Shown piece by piece: positions 25,350-36,924 of a DNA stretch of 64,000 nucleotides. Source of the DNA: Glossina fuscipes (Eukaryota > Arthropoda > Insecta > Diptera > Glossinidae); NCBI RefSeq assembly GCF_014805625.2, contig NW_023998416.1:16822401-16886400 (forward strand). The letters are read 5' to 3'. Both the position numbers and the translations under genes were made by a program. How positions within the stretch are numbered: position 1 is the first letter of the stretch; each line of letters begins with the position of its first letter. The notes beneath the pieces are model-generated. The model did no database searches. It saw only the letters and a program-made list of their open reading frames with translations, and was not told the origin of the DNA.

Positions 25350-26015
25350 TAGTAATCAAATGCGAAAGGCTTTCTTTGCAATGAAAAGCAACATAGACAA
25401 ATGATCCAAACTTGCCACAAACAATTTATATGTCAACCTTCATTATGCGTTATGGACTTACCTTCAATACGAAAGCATATTTTGTAAGATCTTTTGCATA
25501 GAAATGGTACCATGCCGTCTAAATTTTCACGTGCATAGAAAAATGGCAAAAGCTTCAAATTTGTTTGGAGTAACAATATTTTCAAAAAAGAGTATTGTAC
25601 TGAGAGGGTCCCTAAACAAAGTCCGATCCCATGCATGCGCAATAACATTCTTCCGTAGACCAAAAAGTATACTTATCTGTATACGTATATATACATATAT
25701 ATGTATGCATATATATATAAATTTGATTCTACTACCTATAGATTATATGGTAAAAATCTCTGCATGATACCTTAGTAAACCTAAGACCCGCGTGTAAAAT
25801 AGAAGCGAATCACGACTTTGGACTCATTATTAGATATTCTTCCCAACATTGTCTTTTCCCAAAAGAGGGTTTATTTGTCTTTTTTCAAAGCCAACTTAAC
25901 ATTTAAGCCGCATAACCATTTTATATATTGACAGCTGATATAGCAAGACTTTCTTGTGAAAACCTCCAATTGATTTTGCGCAGTAGTTTTTGGCTGGCGC
26001 GCTCTCATCTATAGA
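25350..26015. other. Gene-free stretch
   Basis: Holds a run of ATAT/GTAT simple repeats near 25680-25720. Open frames of 76-87 codons on the two strands overlap each other and have no recognisable domain. Confidence 0.5.
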
Positions 26016-26019
26016 AAGT

Positions 26020-26345
26020 GAAAAGCAGCATTTTCGGCATATCTTACATTTTCATTATCGAACAAGTAAATACGCTCTTCAAGCAAGAAAAAGAAATTGT
26101 CAAAAGTATATAGAGAGCATGCATTGAGCGAACGCCAGCGACAAAAGTAGTCCGCAACATTGCTATTTCGAAGATGCAGCACGTTCTAGAAGCCCAGTTG
26201 AATTTGATGAAGGCACAATAAAAGCATTAATTGATGCAAACCGGCGAATAACAAATTATGAGATAGCTGGGAGATTAACTTTATAGAAACCGAGAGTTTA
26301 TTATAAAATATTGATGCACTTTAAAAAGATTTTCGTAAGAAACGA
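26020..26345 (+). pseudogene. Mariner-like transposase, N-terminal fragment
   Basis: This is the DNA-binding half of a mariner transposase. In order one reads KQHFRHILHFHYRTSKYALQ and ARKRNCQKYIESMH (family RxxIxxxYGEHALSE type), then FEDAARSRSPVEFDEGTIKA (family xxLEDxxRSGRPxExD) and LIDANRRITNYEIAGRLTL, which is the second helix-turn-helix. There is an in-frame stop after ESMH, a possible frame change near 26160, and a stop after RLTL. The catalytic half is not found to the right, where the sequence up to 26900 shows no DDE motif. This piece and the fragment at 12.1 kb do not overlap in the protein, so they cannot be compared directly. Confidence 0.75.
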
Positions 26346-26349
26346 AACG

Positions 26350-28060
26350 AAACTACTTTCCGAACAACCTAACACTTATTTATGTGCGTAACTTTTGCGA
26401 TGCAGAAAATTTTTAATCCGTGATCCGATATTTTATAAACGTTCGTGCCCAGCGTGATATTCTCATCGATTTACACATGTCTATGCAGCTGGCGTCCTCA
26501 ATACCGAATATATCCACAGTTCATGGCTTATGTTTGGCACATGTTAAAAAGTTTCCCTTTTGGACCGTGGTATTGCAAAGTGAGAAGAGCGGAACGGATC
26601 GGTTAACAAACCACAGAAGAGGCCACTCGTAAATTCAATGGGAACCGATTCAACAAGTACTTTCCTTTGCGGTTTAGGAATAGTAGGACTTTCCGTTGCG
26701 TTCGGCTTTCTGTACTTTGGCTTATGCACGCTTTATGTTCGCAACGATTTCATGTGTACAAGCCTGAAGATCGTATTTTAACTAGAAGATCTCGCAATAT
26801 TAGCCAATACGATTTAAAAAAACTCCTATGCGATATAAATAAAGTCCTATTTTTAACGTTTCTAAAAAGTAATGTACGGATTGAACTTGCTTGGGGCTTT
26901 GTATGAGGAATGTATCTTAAGAAGGGGAAGACATTTCTGATCGTTTCACTAGTTTAAATGAACCTACCAATGGCTTTAAACTATATCCACATGTTGAAAG
27001 GTTTTCCCTGGCAGATGGTGATCGATACAGTTGCGAAAGCTGCGAAATAAATAAACCTTACGTCTGTTCGTGTATTTTGGCAGCTTTTAAACTGAATTTA
27101 AAAACCATAATTGAAGCTACATTACCTTTATAGCGTTGGTCTTTAAAATGTATATCTCTTCAATGATGGCTTATATTACAAATAGATTGTTTTTCTTATA
27201 TAGAATGAGCTCGTGTGACTATCAGTAGAGCATCTTCTCTACCCACTTGATCTGATTGGCTTTAGATGCTTCATCTCACCGATCAAAGATCATTAGGATA
27301 AGTTTTTTGCCTTGCTCCTAACAAAGCATTACCACGTTCAATAGGATCAGGCGAAAAGCGCTTGTGTTAGGCGATGCGTTCTTTGAAAAATTTTGCTAGC
27401 ACCGTTAGTACATCTCGCCAATTCGATTTGCAAAGAAGCGAAGCCGAGTCAGTGCTTCTCTTCCATACAGTTTTACTTCATTTAACAAAACGACATTGTC
27501 GCTAGCTGGTCTCACTCACTCCTTATAACTTCACAGTCGGTTTTTCCTTTCTTGCGATTGAGCGAAACGTGGAAGTAGCATACTATCTCCTATCTTTGTT
27601 TTCTTTAGATTATCTTTTATAACTATAAAAACTTTATTTACTTTTATTTATTTATTTTATTTATTATACAAATTCCCTTTGGAATTTGAAATACAATTCT
27701 TTTAGAAAATATTATACACAAGAAAAGAAATTTGTACCAAGCTCGCTAAAGCGGGTTCATAGTAATCACCAAAAGAATCAAATTTGCATTGAACTAACAT
27801 AAGTGGTCGATCCCAAACAACCAGAGCAACCTTATGAAGTTTAGTTCTAAATGTATTTAACAATGGCTTAAATGATTTTGGTTCATAAATACGTTTTGTG
27901 TTAATTTCTAGCTATAGTTTAATAATTTCCTCAAATGGAAAGCAATAAAAAAAACGGAATGGTTTTAATTAACTCTTTTGCAGAACCATTCAATTGTTCG
28001 AGTAAGAATGACTATGTGTCTCCTTTAACAATTAACTAACATTTTAATCAATTTTTCCCT
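26350..28060. other. Gene-free stretch
   Basis: No domain recognised. Three frames of 61-79 codons (26420-26906) overlap on the two strands and have mixed composition without a motif. A TTTATTTA-rich patch lies at 27635-27665. Confidence 0.45.
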
Positions 28061-28067
28061 AACTTTT

Positions 28068-28108
28068 GTTTTTTCTTCTTTTTCTTCTTGTTTTTCTTCT
28101 ATTTGTAG
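28068..28108 (+). promoter_or_regulatory. Candidate 3' splice site for a 5' UTR exon
   Basis: A long pyrimidine tract (TTTTTTCTTCTTTTTCTTC-like) ends in ATTTGTAG at 28108. The sequence after it, up to the EGF gene start codon at 29184, is rich in CAA/AAC triplets and A runs, as fly 5' UTRs often are. I infer that an upstream intron of the EGF gene could end here. No donor upstream was matched. Confidence 0.35.
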
Positions 28109-28116
28109 TTTGTCGG

Positions 28117-28230
28117 ATGGAATTAATAATTTACAAGTCAATAACCAATAACGAAACGAATGTTACGAAAGCTGCCGTAAGAGTAGAAAAGAACGCATTT
28201 ACAAAAAACAAAAACAACAAAACACCATAA
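28117..28230 (+). other. Possible upstream open reading frame
   Basis: If the splice site at 28108 is used, the first AUG of the mRNA segment is here and opens a 37-codon frame ending TAA. Its product is Asn/Lys/Thr-rich with no recognised domain. It would sit about 950 bases before the main start and could reduce main-frame translation. It is equally likely to be non-functional. Confidence 0.2.
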
Positions 28231-28234
28231 CAAT

Positions 28235-29183
28235 AAAAAGTTACAACAAGACAAGTAAATGTGCGAATAGGAGAATGTAACTGTAAGTTACAAGAACAAA
28301 AAAAAAACATACATACGTACAAAGCACAAAAAGGTCAAGAAATTGAGAAAACTGTAATCGCTTTAATGGGAAACTAGGATACCCACTACCTATGGTATGT
28401 GTGGTGAACACAAATTGTTTTTTTTTCTTATTGTTTGAAGCAACCAAGAGTTTCCTTTATATAGCTTTTGAAATTTTTCCATTTGTGAAGATGTCTCATT
28501 TTTATCAATTTATCGCGGATCGGTTTTTCGTGATCTGAATTCCATTGTTAAAGCAAAATTAAACGGGTAGGTTCGTAAAGTTTCCAAGTAGACAGTTCCA
28601 TGTTTTTATGGCTGACTCAAGTCGAAATCTCAAAATCTGACGTTTGAAAAATACTTCACATGATGATACGGATTGAAAAACCGGAGGAATTGACTAACTT
28701 TTTTCATTTGGTGGGTGTAAGACAAAAAAATGAACAATTTACTCGACAGATACCAGCAGACAATGCTGGTGGCGGCAGTTAAGCGTTTAAGAGGATCTTT
28801 TTAATGGATCAAAAGAGCATCATGTTGCATGCATAACAGCTGCACCAATAATAGTCAAAATAACAACAACGAATTTATCGATGATATTTAAAAAAAAAAA
28901 AACAAAAAAAAAAAAGAAAACAATATCAAAAGAAGACGAATTGAAAAGTAGAGGAGCATGAAAAATTTCATGTAGTTTTCCATGTATCAGTGTTATTGAA
29001 ATACAACAACAATAATCATTAATCAATGACAAGAATGACTTAATGCTAAAGCGACTCAAACAGCAGTTGAATTATTGTTTTACATATCTCTTTCTCTTTA
29101 AAATTCTATCCCCCTCTTGGCTTATCTCTTAATTTAGATTTAGACGAAAGTTCAATTTATAGTAGAATGCGAAAAAGAAAATT
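28235..29183 (+). other. Putative 5' leader of the EGF gene
   Basis: No other gene lies here. The stretch has CAA/AAC-rich patches (28203-28255, 28862-28875, 29000-29020) and two A runs (28889-28918). Two in-frame TAG codons stand just before the start codon at 29184, so the coding frame cannot extend further left without splicing. Confidence 0.35.
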
Positions 29184-30043
29184 ATGAAAACATTTAAAGC
29201 TTATAAGAAAAACCATACAAGTCATCGGCATTTGACAAATGCGTTCGAAAATTTACAAGAACAGCAACAACCATACATATTAACCGATGCCATGAATGCT
29301 GAAATTTATACTCAAAGTACTTCAAGAGAGATTATGGTAAACCTTGGCATCGTCAACGACACAGAAGCCAACCAATCAAAGCTAATACATAGGCAACTAA
29401 CAAAAACAGCAACAAATATTTTACCATTAATGATGCCATCATCATCATCGTCGTCGTCATCGTCGTCGTCGTCGTCGTCGTCAGAAGCAGTTGCTTTAAC
29501 AAAATCCGCATTATCAGGTGAAAGCAACAAATTAAAGGAAATGCCACGAAACCAACGCTGCCATCTAAAAAATACTGACAAGCAAATGTTTGCCATGAAT
29601 CCAGCTTTGCTATCAACGGATATCAGCTGCCAAAAGACCAACTCGACACCGCCATCATCACTGACGTTGTCGTCATTACCAGCACTGTCACCATTAACAA
29701 TAACATCATTCGCTTATGATGAAGTTGATTTGGTGAGAGCAACAGCAACGTCAAGAGCTTTAGCATCGACAACAACTTCCGCCACAACTAACAGCAGCAG
29801 CTATTACAATACCGTATCGTTATTGTCTTCGTTTTTAACATCATTTTCAACGTTTTCTAAACGTAAAAAACCCAACGCTGCCTTTTTCTTTACCCATCAT
29901 CATTTAGCCAGCAATTCCAAAACTGCTGTTACCTGGCTATTGTCTCTCTTATGTCTGGTAGCACTTTTCGGCTGTGGTCATGCTGGCTTCGCCTGTCTAA
30001 GCAATCCTTGTGTTTTCGGCGTGTGTATTGATGGCTTAAACAG
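29184..30043 (+). CDS. eys: EGF-repeat secreted protein, first coding exon (eyes shut-like)
   Basis: This encodes 286 codons plus two bases and ends at donor CAG|GTAAGT (phase 2). Residues 1-245 are low complexity: a 15-Ser run at 86-100 from a TCA/TCG microsatellite, then Ser/Thr-rich sequence. A basic FSKRKK patch precedes a hydrophobic segment (about 250-262) and GHA|G, a likely signal-peptidase site after residue 267. The mature part starts GFACLSNPCVFGVCIDGLN, the first half of an EGF domain, with a C-x-S-x-P-C site for O-glucose. In Drosophila, Eyes shut is a secreted matrix proteoglycan that opens the inter-rhabdomeral space between photoreceptors, and is O-glucosylated by Rumi. The start is the first ATG after two in-frame TAGs, with A at -3. 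The last Met is residue 138, so the signal lies unusually far inside the protein. Crumbs or another EGF protein is the main alternative. Confidence 0.75.
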
Positions 30044-33000
30044 GTAAGTTTCTTTTCTTTTCACTTATTTCCTCTATTGCACAAATATCTTGCTGCATAC
30101 ACACACAAAAATTGTAAACACCGACGAAGACCTAAATGACACAATAAGCTCGTTTTTATTAACCCTACAAAATTTACTATTTACCCTTCTTAATAATAAT
30201 AATAATAATATTTCCCTCATATTTTCCTTTGCTCTTTCTTTGGCTTATTTTTGTTTACTTTTTTTTCCTTTTATTACTGTCAACATTTTCAAGTGCACCT
30301 AAAAACCCATTGAAGTGTTAATAAGCTTTCAGTGGCACTGTATGAGTACTCGAAATCCAATTGTGACACCACCACCTACATCGTCAACTCATCGCATTGC
30401 ATTGCGAATATCCTTGATAACGGTGCTTATATATTTTCATGTAGCCGCATATGTGTATTGCAACACAAACACACTCTGCGCTCCATGGCGTATTAGATAT
30501 GGAACCACTCAAGTACATTGCCTAAGAAAACTTCAAATATTTGAGCGACGAAATTAGTTTAAAAGTTTTTTTAAGAGATTTTCTAAAGACACTTGTTTTC
30601 CATTCCTTTAAAAAAAGCTTCAAAAGGTCTTTGGAAATTCACAGGCTTGCGATGTAGATCGTAAGAAAAAGACCAAGAAACACTTTAATCGATTATTTTA
30701 ATCGGTATTTACATAGCAAATTAACAAGCCAAACCTTGTGTAAACCGACCCTCTCTCGTTTTATGTTTTCTAAGCATTTTTCCTATGTTCTTACGCCCGA
30801 CGCTAGCACACTTTTCAAATCACTATGAGTCAGTGCGTGTTGAATCGTTTGGAATTGCTTTTGGATTTTTTCGATTCGAGTCTTTGAATCAACTAAAGCC
30901 TTTAGTTGGATGTCACTACCTTCAGCTGGCCTTCCAAAACTAGTGTATTTTTAACACAAAAATTTGTCAAGAGAAATTTTCCGACAAATTTGGGGGTTTT
31001 CTTTCTATCAATGCAACATCTTCACACACATTCAATAACTTTTTTCTTGCATGAACAGCTTTCATATCATTTCGATAGCAAAAATTTAAATTGTGCCGAA
31101 AAAGGTGCTTTCGATTTTTTATATTGAATAGGGCATTAAACACTGACACACTTTTCACAGAATCACGCAAACATTTGCGAACAAGTCTTGCTATATCAGC
31201 TACATAAAATACATTACGAAGATGCGACTACAGTGTAAAGGTGTTTGTGAAAATGTACAATGAAGACTTGGATTGCGAAAAACTCAAATTCATTTTAAGT
31301 TATCGAATAAATTTTTTTTATTAACAGAAGATTCTGAATCGTTTTAGATCTATACATCTCTCATCTGTCCGCCTGTCCGCCTGTCCGCCATCCGTTTTTG
31401 GAATGATCATGGTCCATAAAATTTAAAAAGGGATATGATCCGCTCATTGCTATACTTGCACCATCCAAAAGACTAGTGCAGACTATGGCACATATTAAAA
31501 ATTGGTTCAAAAATATTAACGGGAAGCATATAAACTGGAATTAGGAAAAGTATAGTTTGCCTAGAAACATGTTCATAATATATATCGGTTTAAAATCCAA
31601 AAAGATATAAATTTTTTTATAAAGACTAATCCGATCAGTTTCTACTTTCATATCGGCAGTATATACTTATTGGATATCATTGCAAAATCAAATATCCCTG
31701 AATGGAACATACATTCGTCAATTCATAACTCCCGAACACTCACTCCCTTCGTCATCGGTTGCTATGATTCTACTATACGAGAAGTTACACGCGATCTCCG
31801 AACTTAAGTTACGGAAAATCTACGCAAAGCACGTTTTTGTCAGTCAAAATATATATCTCGGTCAGAGAAACAGAAAACAACCGAGTATTACAGTTTTTTA
31901 TGATGAAGTTACTGGGCACTGGAGCCTTACAACAAGTTTAGTAATATTTTCAACGTGTCTGAAGAAAAGCTTGCACTAAAGCTTATATTGTGATTGCATT
32001 GATTATTTAGCAATTTGGTCTATTTGAACTTTTATCGCGTCACGAATACAAAAATTTACAGGAAAAAAAAACACTTCAAAAAAGCCACTTGTCGAGAAAC
32101 TGAATGGAGTTCCTTTGTTCCTACCTTATTAATTGTAAGAGCTTGACGAATCTGTCTTCAAACGCTTACTCTTTTTCAAAACGAATCTATTCGTGTATTA
32201 TAATTCGCTAGAGATATTTTCTTGCAACGTAAAAAAAGTTATAATTTAAAAGGTGACACTGACAACAAGAGGCTGAAATTTAATTGCGTTGAAAGATAAC
32301 AGACAATGGTAATTACTTTGAGATGATAGATATTTTTCGCTGGTTTAGAAAAAATTCCTATCCGAATTAATATGCTGGGGTAGCCTCAGCGGGATACCCA
32401 GACTTTCTTACCTCCTTTTATTGATGTCCTTCGTCTCCTGAGTAAAAATAAAATCCCAATTTCTCATGAGGTTACAATTCGAATTCCTTTATTCCACTTC
32501 TTAGATCGCTAACTCGAAAGCTTCGTTGTAGTACTAAAGAAGAAGGTGTAATTACCAATCAACAACTTAACGGCTATGGATTAAAATTGAAAAGTGTCTC
32601 TACCTAACTCTAATGACTTAACGTCAATGGTCATCGGACGGAAGGGGGAATATGCGTAGCTCGGCACCTATAGTGTGTGATCGCAGCGGACGAAAACAGA
32701 TTTGTTCAATACGGTCTCTGGTGTGCTGCTCCGTCGGCGATTCGCTCCAAAAAAAGGAAAAAAGAAGTCATCTTGTTCTTCACTATATTTGTGCTCGAGA
32801 ACCAGTTGGCGTTGCCAATCGGTTAGTTGATCACATTCCCATTCCATTCCGTTCTTACCTCTACAGTTCTTAGTTATTACAATATCCGTATAATATCTAC
32901 AAGAAGAAAAAAACTGCTTGCTATAAAATAAAACGAGTGGAAAGTGAAACACACTTTAATAACTTATAACCAAAACAAGCAGCGTGGCTTTGATCCTTAC

Positions 33001-34782
33001 AACTTTCAGCAGCGTAATCCTCTTATATGTTCTTAATTTAGCTTTCTGTGAACGTTAGCAAAGCGTTTTGAAATATTTCCACTAAATATCAAATCGATAT
33101 CTGCTATAGCGCTGAAATTATACCCCAGGTACCTTTATACAAGATTAAGATCTGTCTAGAAACTTCATTCAGGTGACAACATTAAAATTAAATGAAACAA
33201 AAAAAAAAAAATTATAATAATTATGGGCATGTTCTTAAAACACAAATGCTCCCAATCAGCGTTACGAGGTAATCGTAACTGAAAATCATGTTCATCCATC
33301 TGTCTACTTTATGTTTAATGGAGGCTGAGGACTTTAAAAGAGCAATGTTTTATTCACTTTTCATTTTTTTTTCCGTTTCTTTCAAAACTTGTGTAAGTCG
33401 GACCACGAATTCCTGCCTGCAGTCAACAAAAGACTTACTTTCTTTGCATACGATAAGTTAGAGCTCGCTTCGACCAAAAATATTAAACATGCAAAGTCTG
33501 TCTCAAATTCTTAGTCCGAATTACGGTTTTTAGGTTTCGCAATTGATTATGGATGCTACCCATTTGTATAAAACCGCAATTTGCCTATCTCTTCCCTGTC
33601 GTAACACTGATGGCGTTGTTTACGAATTTTCGGCTTCCTTTTTAGGACGCTAATCTGAGAGAGACGAGCGATAAATTGACCCAAGAGAGACTGACAGCTG
33701 ATCGGATGAAGACACATATATTCATGAAATTTGGCACTGATGCCTTTTTAATATTGTTTTTCGCTATTATTCACTTTAAACATCGCAAGCGAGGTTTTTC
33801 GTGAGAACTATAAGTCTCACGGTTTATTTATGGAATGTGGAAAAAAAGGCATATTCAGCGTCGAAAACAAAAGTGTCCTTTAGAAAGCGTTTTTGTCATA
33901 TTTATTAATCTTCAAAATGTTGCGTCTTCTAGGGGGTCTATTTCTAATAAATTCGGTCAAATCAAGACTTCACTCAATATGAACATAAGTCCGGTATGAT
34001 CTAACAAATTTAATTTTCGTAAAAAAGCTATGCATCACTGTCATGTTATCATACCTCTAACGGTCGCAGCGAAAAGAGTTGAGCGCCATTCATAACATCT
34101 TTCATAACACATTCCGTTTATAGGGAAGATTCACTACCGCAAAGTTTTCTTAACAGTCTAGTTTTGGTTTTAAGAGTAAACTACAATACAAGCTAAACGA
34201 GCTGGTACTTTTCTTTCTTTTTTTTTTTTTTTTGGTAAGTTTCTTATTCAAGAATTCTAACGTGCATGTACATCCTTAGGAACATAAACACTTAAATGCT
34301 ATCCATTTTTTTATTGATGTAATACATCTATTGGAAGGATGTGTATTTTATGTACGGAAGTACTTCCGCCAAGTGGATTATTCAGTAAGATTGTTCATCC
34401 AAAACATCTTTTGTATATAAATCTATATATATTTATATGTGCATTAACGTATGTATGTATGTATGTATGTATGTATGTATGTATGTGTGTATGTATGTGT
34501 ATATATATATAAACCCATTTCTTATAGGCGTATACAAGACGTTTTTATCTATTTATCCATAATCTCTAGACAAAGTGTGAAAGTACTTTAAAATGCCAAG
34601 CCATTACCTCCGTGTTTAATAAAGAAAACTTTAAATTTATTGAAAGAACTTAAAAGTGCTTTTATAATGACACAAATTTTAAATGATAATATTTTCTTTA
34701 AAATTTTCTGTACTTCTTGTGCTGAATTGCTGTTTAAGAAAACTTTTTTAAAGCAATTTCATAATCAATTAACTCATTTCAG
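30044..34782 (+). other. Intron of the EGF gene (4.7 kb)
   Basis: It begins GTAAGTTTC and ends in TTTCAG, with a pyrimidine-rich stretch before it. Inside are an AATAATAATAAT run near 30192, a GTCCGCCTGTCCGCC run near 31367-31390 (dispersed-repeat scrap), a T run at 34217-34234 and a TATG microsatellite. A 99-codon frame at 31680-31979 has no motif and is not called. No nested gene is supported. Confidence 0.75.
34449..34512. repeat. (TATG)n microsatellite followed by (TA)n
   Basis: About a dozen GTAT/TATG tetranucleotides with two GTGT interruptions pass into TATATATATA. It sits about 270 bases before the second coding exon, inside the intron, and is likely length-variable. Confidence 0.9.
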
Positions 34783-34931
34783 CTCGTACTCATGCTATTG
34801 CATCGATGGTTATACGGGAATACAGTGCCAAACAAATTGGGATGAATGCTGGTCGGGGCCATGTCAAAACGGTGGTACATGCATAGACGGTGTCGCTTAC
34901 TACAATTGCACGTGTCCAGATGGCTTCTCAG
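34783..34931 (+). CDS. eys: EGF-repeat secreted protein, second coding exon (eyes shut-like)
   Basis: A 149-base exon between acceptor TTTCAG| and donor CTCAG|GTATGT. Its first base completes a Ser codon with the AG from the exon ending at 30043, and its last base begins a Gly codon (phase 1 out). The product starts SSYSCYCIDGYTGIQC, which supplies Cys 4-6 of the first EGF domain. NWDECWSGPCQNGGTC and CIDGVAYYNCTCPDGF follow, giving five Cys of a second EGF domain. The second domain has the calcium-binding signature (NWDEC; C-x-D-x4-Y-x-C), an O-glucose site (C-W-S-G-P-C) and an O-fucose site (C-QNGG-T-C). Its sixth Cys must come from the next exon, which was not found here. The joined sequence closely resembles what I remember of fly Eyes shut. 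Reading on past the donor gives an unrelated Phe/Lys tail, so splicing is needed. Confidence 0.88.
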
Positions 34932-35150
34932 GTATGTTCTTATTTAAATCTCACTTTCTCGAGAAAAGCAAAATTTAAAAGGAAAGGCTGATAAAAAAAT
35001 CGAAACTGTCTTAAATTTGATTGTGAATGCAAAGAAAATTTCTATTTAGAGCGAGAATAAGTTGTGTTTATGTATCGGGAGCACTTTGCTCTCTTACAAA
35101 AAAGTGTTTTCTTTTTTCATTTAAAAGTGTTTGTATTTTCTAACTAACCC
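34932..35150 (+). other. Start of the next intron of the EGF gene
   Basis: The donor GTATGTTC opens an intron whose end is not found in this window. Phase 1 is required at the next exon, which should supply the missing sixth Cys of the second EGF domain soon after its start. Confidence 0.6.
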
Positions 35151-35152
35151 TC

Positions 35153-35226
<74 letters not shown>

Positions 35227-35239
35227 TGTGTGTGTGTGC
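35153..35239. repeat. (TG)n microsatellite
   Basis: About 43 TG units are broken twice by TATG. It lies about 220 bases after the second coding exon, inside the following intron. Long TG tracts near donors can affect splicing through UG-binding proteins, but no such role can be shown here. Confidence 0.95.
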
Positions 35240-35244
35240 TTATG

Positions 35245-36725
35245 AATATATTATGTACGCAGGCATTTGTGGAAAAGACGTTAGAAACACAAAATTAGGT
35301 TAACCCAACAAATATCAGCAAACTTAGGCATGCACAAGCTTATGAAGACATTGTCAGTTATATACAAAATTTTTGTCTATTTGCCTTGCTTACGAGCAAT
35401 GTTTACAAAACTTATTGTTTTATTTAATTATTTATTTATTTAGTGTTTTCATATCTTTTTTGTCTTTCAAATTGCTGACAATTTTATATAAAAAAAAAAA
35501 AAATATAAATAACATTTAATTGAATTTTAGTTGAAAGACAATTTTTATTAAATTTTAATGAAAAAGAAAAACTTATTAAAGAAAAATGGAAATGTACGTA
35601 ACTGCAATTAATTTCCTGAGGTGTTAGTGTGTTATTATGCTTAATTAAAAATCTTTACGGGAACTATATTAATATTATTCGCTCATATTTTATTTAGTTG
35701 TATATCCAAGCTCGAAAAGTTAGTGGTGTTCTCATGTTGTCCATAAGTTTGCAACACTCAAGAGGAATCCCGAGAAGCCCTAAGTAGTGCGGACATTTTT
35801 AATCGGCAGTAAACCTATGCATTCCCACCAGCTGTTGTGCTTCCGTATTAAACATACCACTGATTGCAATTATTAAGATATCGGCTTCAAATTTGAAAGT
35901 GCCTGCAAACAAGGTAATCTTGCAAGTGGGCTGAGTCGAGGAAGAGACACACTTGAAGCATAACATTTCTCTGAGAATTCCTGTGTTTTCAAAAGCAGAA
36001 GAAAGAAATAAAAAGAGGGATTGTTTGCTTACTATTTGTAAACAACAACAGATAAAACGATGAAAATGATAGAAATCTTTAATATATGTATGGAAAAAGA
36101 AATGTTGACCATGCCCATTTTTGTTCTCTTCGAAGGGGATGGGCTAATGTAAGCTTCTCACTCTTGTTATACTTTATATCACTTGCAGTACGGGCTACAT
36201 GAAATTCGTGCGGAATTGTACGACGCCCAGCAGGTCTTAACATAAGCCCATTCGTTTTTTTACCAGGGTTCGGAACAGCTTCAGAGGCCACAAGGTGTAT
36301 ATATACTTGACCAGTAACAAATTATCGGAAAAATGAAGATAACATCCTCACTGAAAGTGCTTGCGCTTAGGGCGAAAAAGTCAGTAAAACGTCAACTAAG
36401 AACTGCTAGGGTTTCAAAAACTCTAATACTACAACGCCCTCACAAAAAAAAAAAAAATCAAGTCGGCCACTCCCCTTAAATATTATAAAATAACAAAAAT
36501 TCAAATCCTATTTTTTGTTCTTCTTCACGACAAGGGTGAGCGACATAGGAAACTCATCCACAGTTGATTACAATTTCTTATGCGTTTCTAGTGCGTTTTA
36601 CCTCCTACATCACATGTGGTGCAGGGATATTTGCGCGGATGTATATGGCAACCAGACGATCCTAAGATAAGTCCACCTTTTATTCTACCGGTAGATTCCT
36701 ATAGATTCATTTTCGAAGTCACACT
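35245..36725. other. Gene-free AT-rich stretch, probably intron
   Basis: No EGF-type exon or other gene was seen. Homopolymer runs lie near 35490 and 36447. A frame of 70 codons on the minus strand (36079-36291) has no recognised domain. Confidence 0.5.
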
Positions 36726-36729
36726 GAGC

Positions 36730-36920
36730 TTACTCGTCTCTCTGACCGCCTGTCCGTCTCACGTGTGCCAATGTATTTTTGTGTTTAATGTACAGAGTGC
36801 AATTTTTTGAATATTGTGATACACGGGCCTTTTTTTCGTTCAAGAACTAATCCCAATGAAAATGGTTCGGATCGGATCACTTTTTCAACTGCCCCCATAT
36901 AAAGACTTATTCCACATTTT
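36730..36920 (+). repeat. Dispersed repeat family B, copy 2
   Basis: A CTCGTCTCTCTGACCGCC and TGTCCGTC stretch is followed by the family core GAAAATGGTTCGGATCGG, ATCACTTTTTCAACTGCC and CCCATATAA (36857-36901). The other good copy at 39.97-40.21 kb has the same core with changes, in the same orientation. Confidence 0.6.
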
Positions 36921-36924
36921 CGTT

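Noticed and set aside
29312..29641. Minus-strand frame of 109 codons with a poly-Asp run
   Set aside because: It is the antisense of the Ser-coding microsatellite inside the real EGF exon.
31680..31979. 99-codon + frame inside the EGF gene intron
   Set aside because: No domain, signal or splice context recognised; this length is expected by chance in 64 kb.
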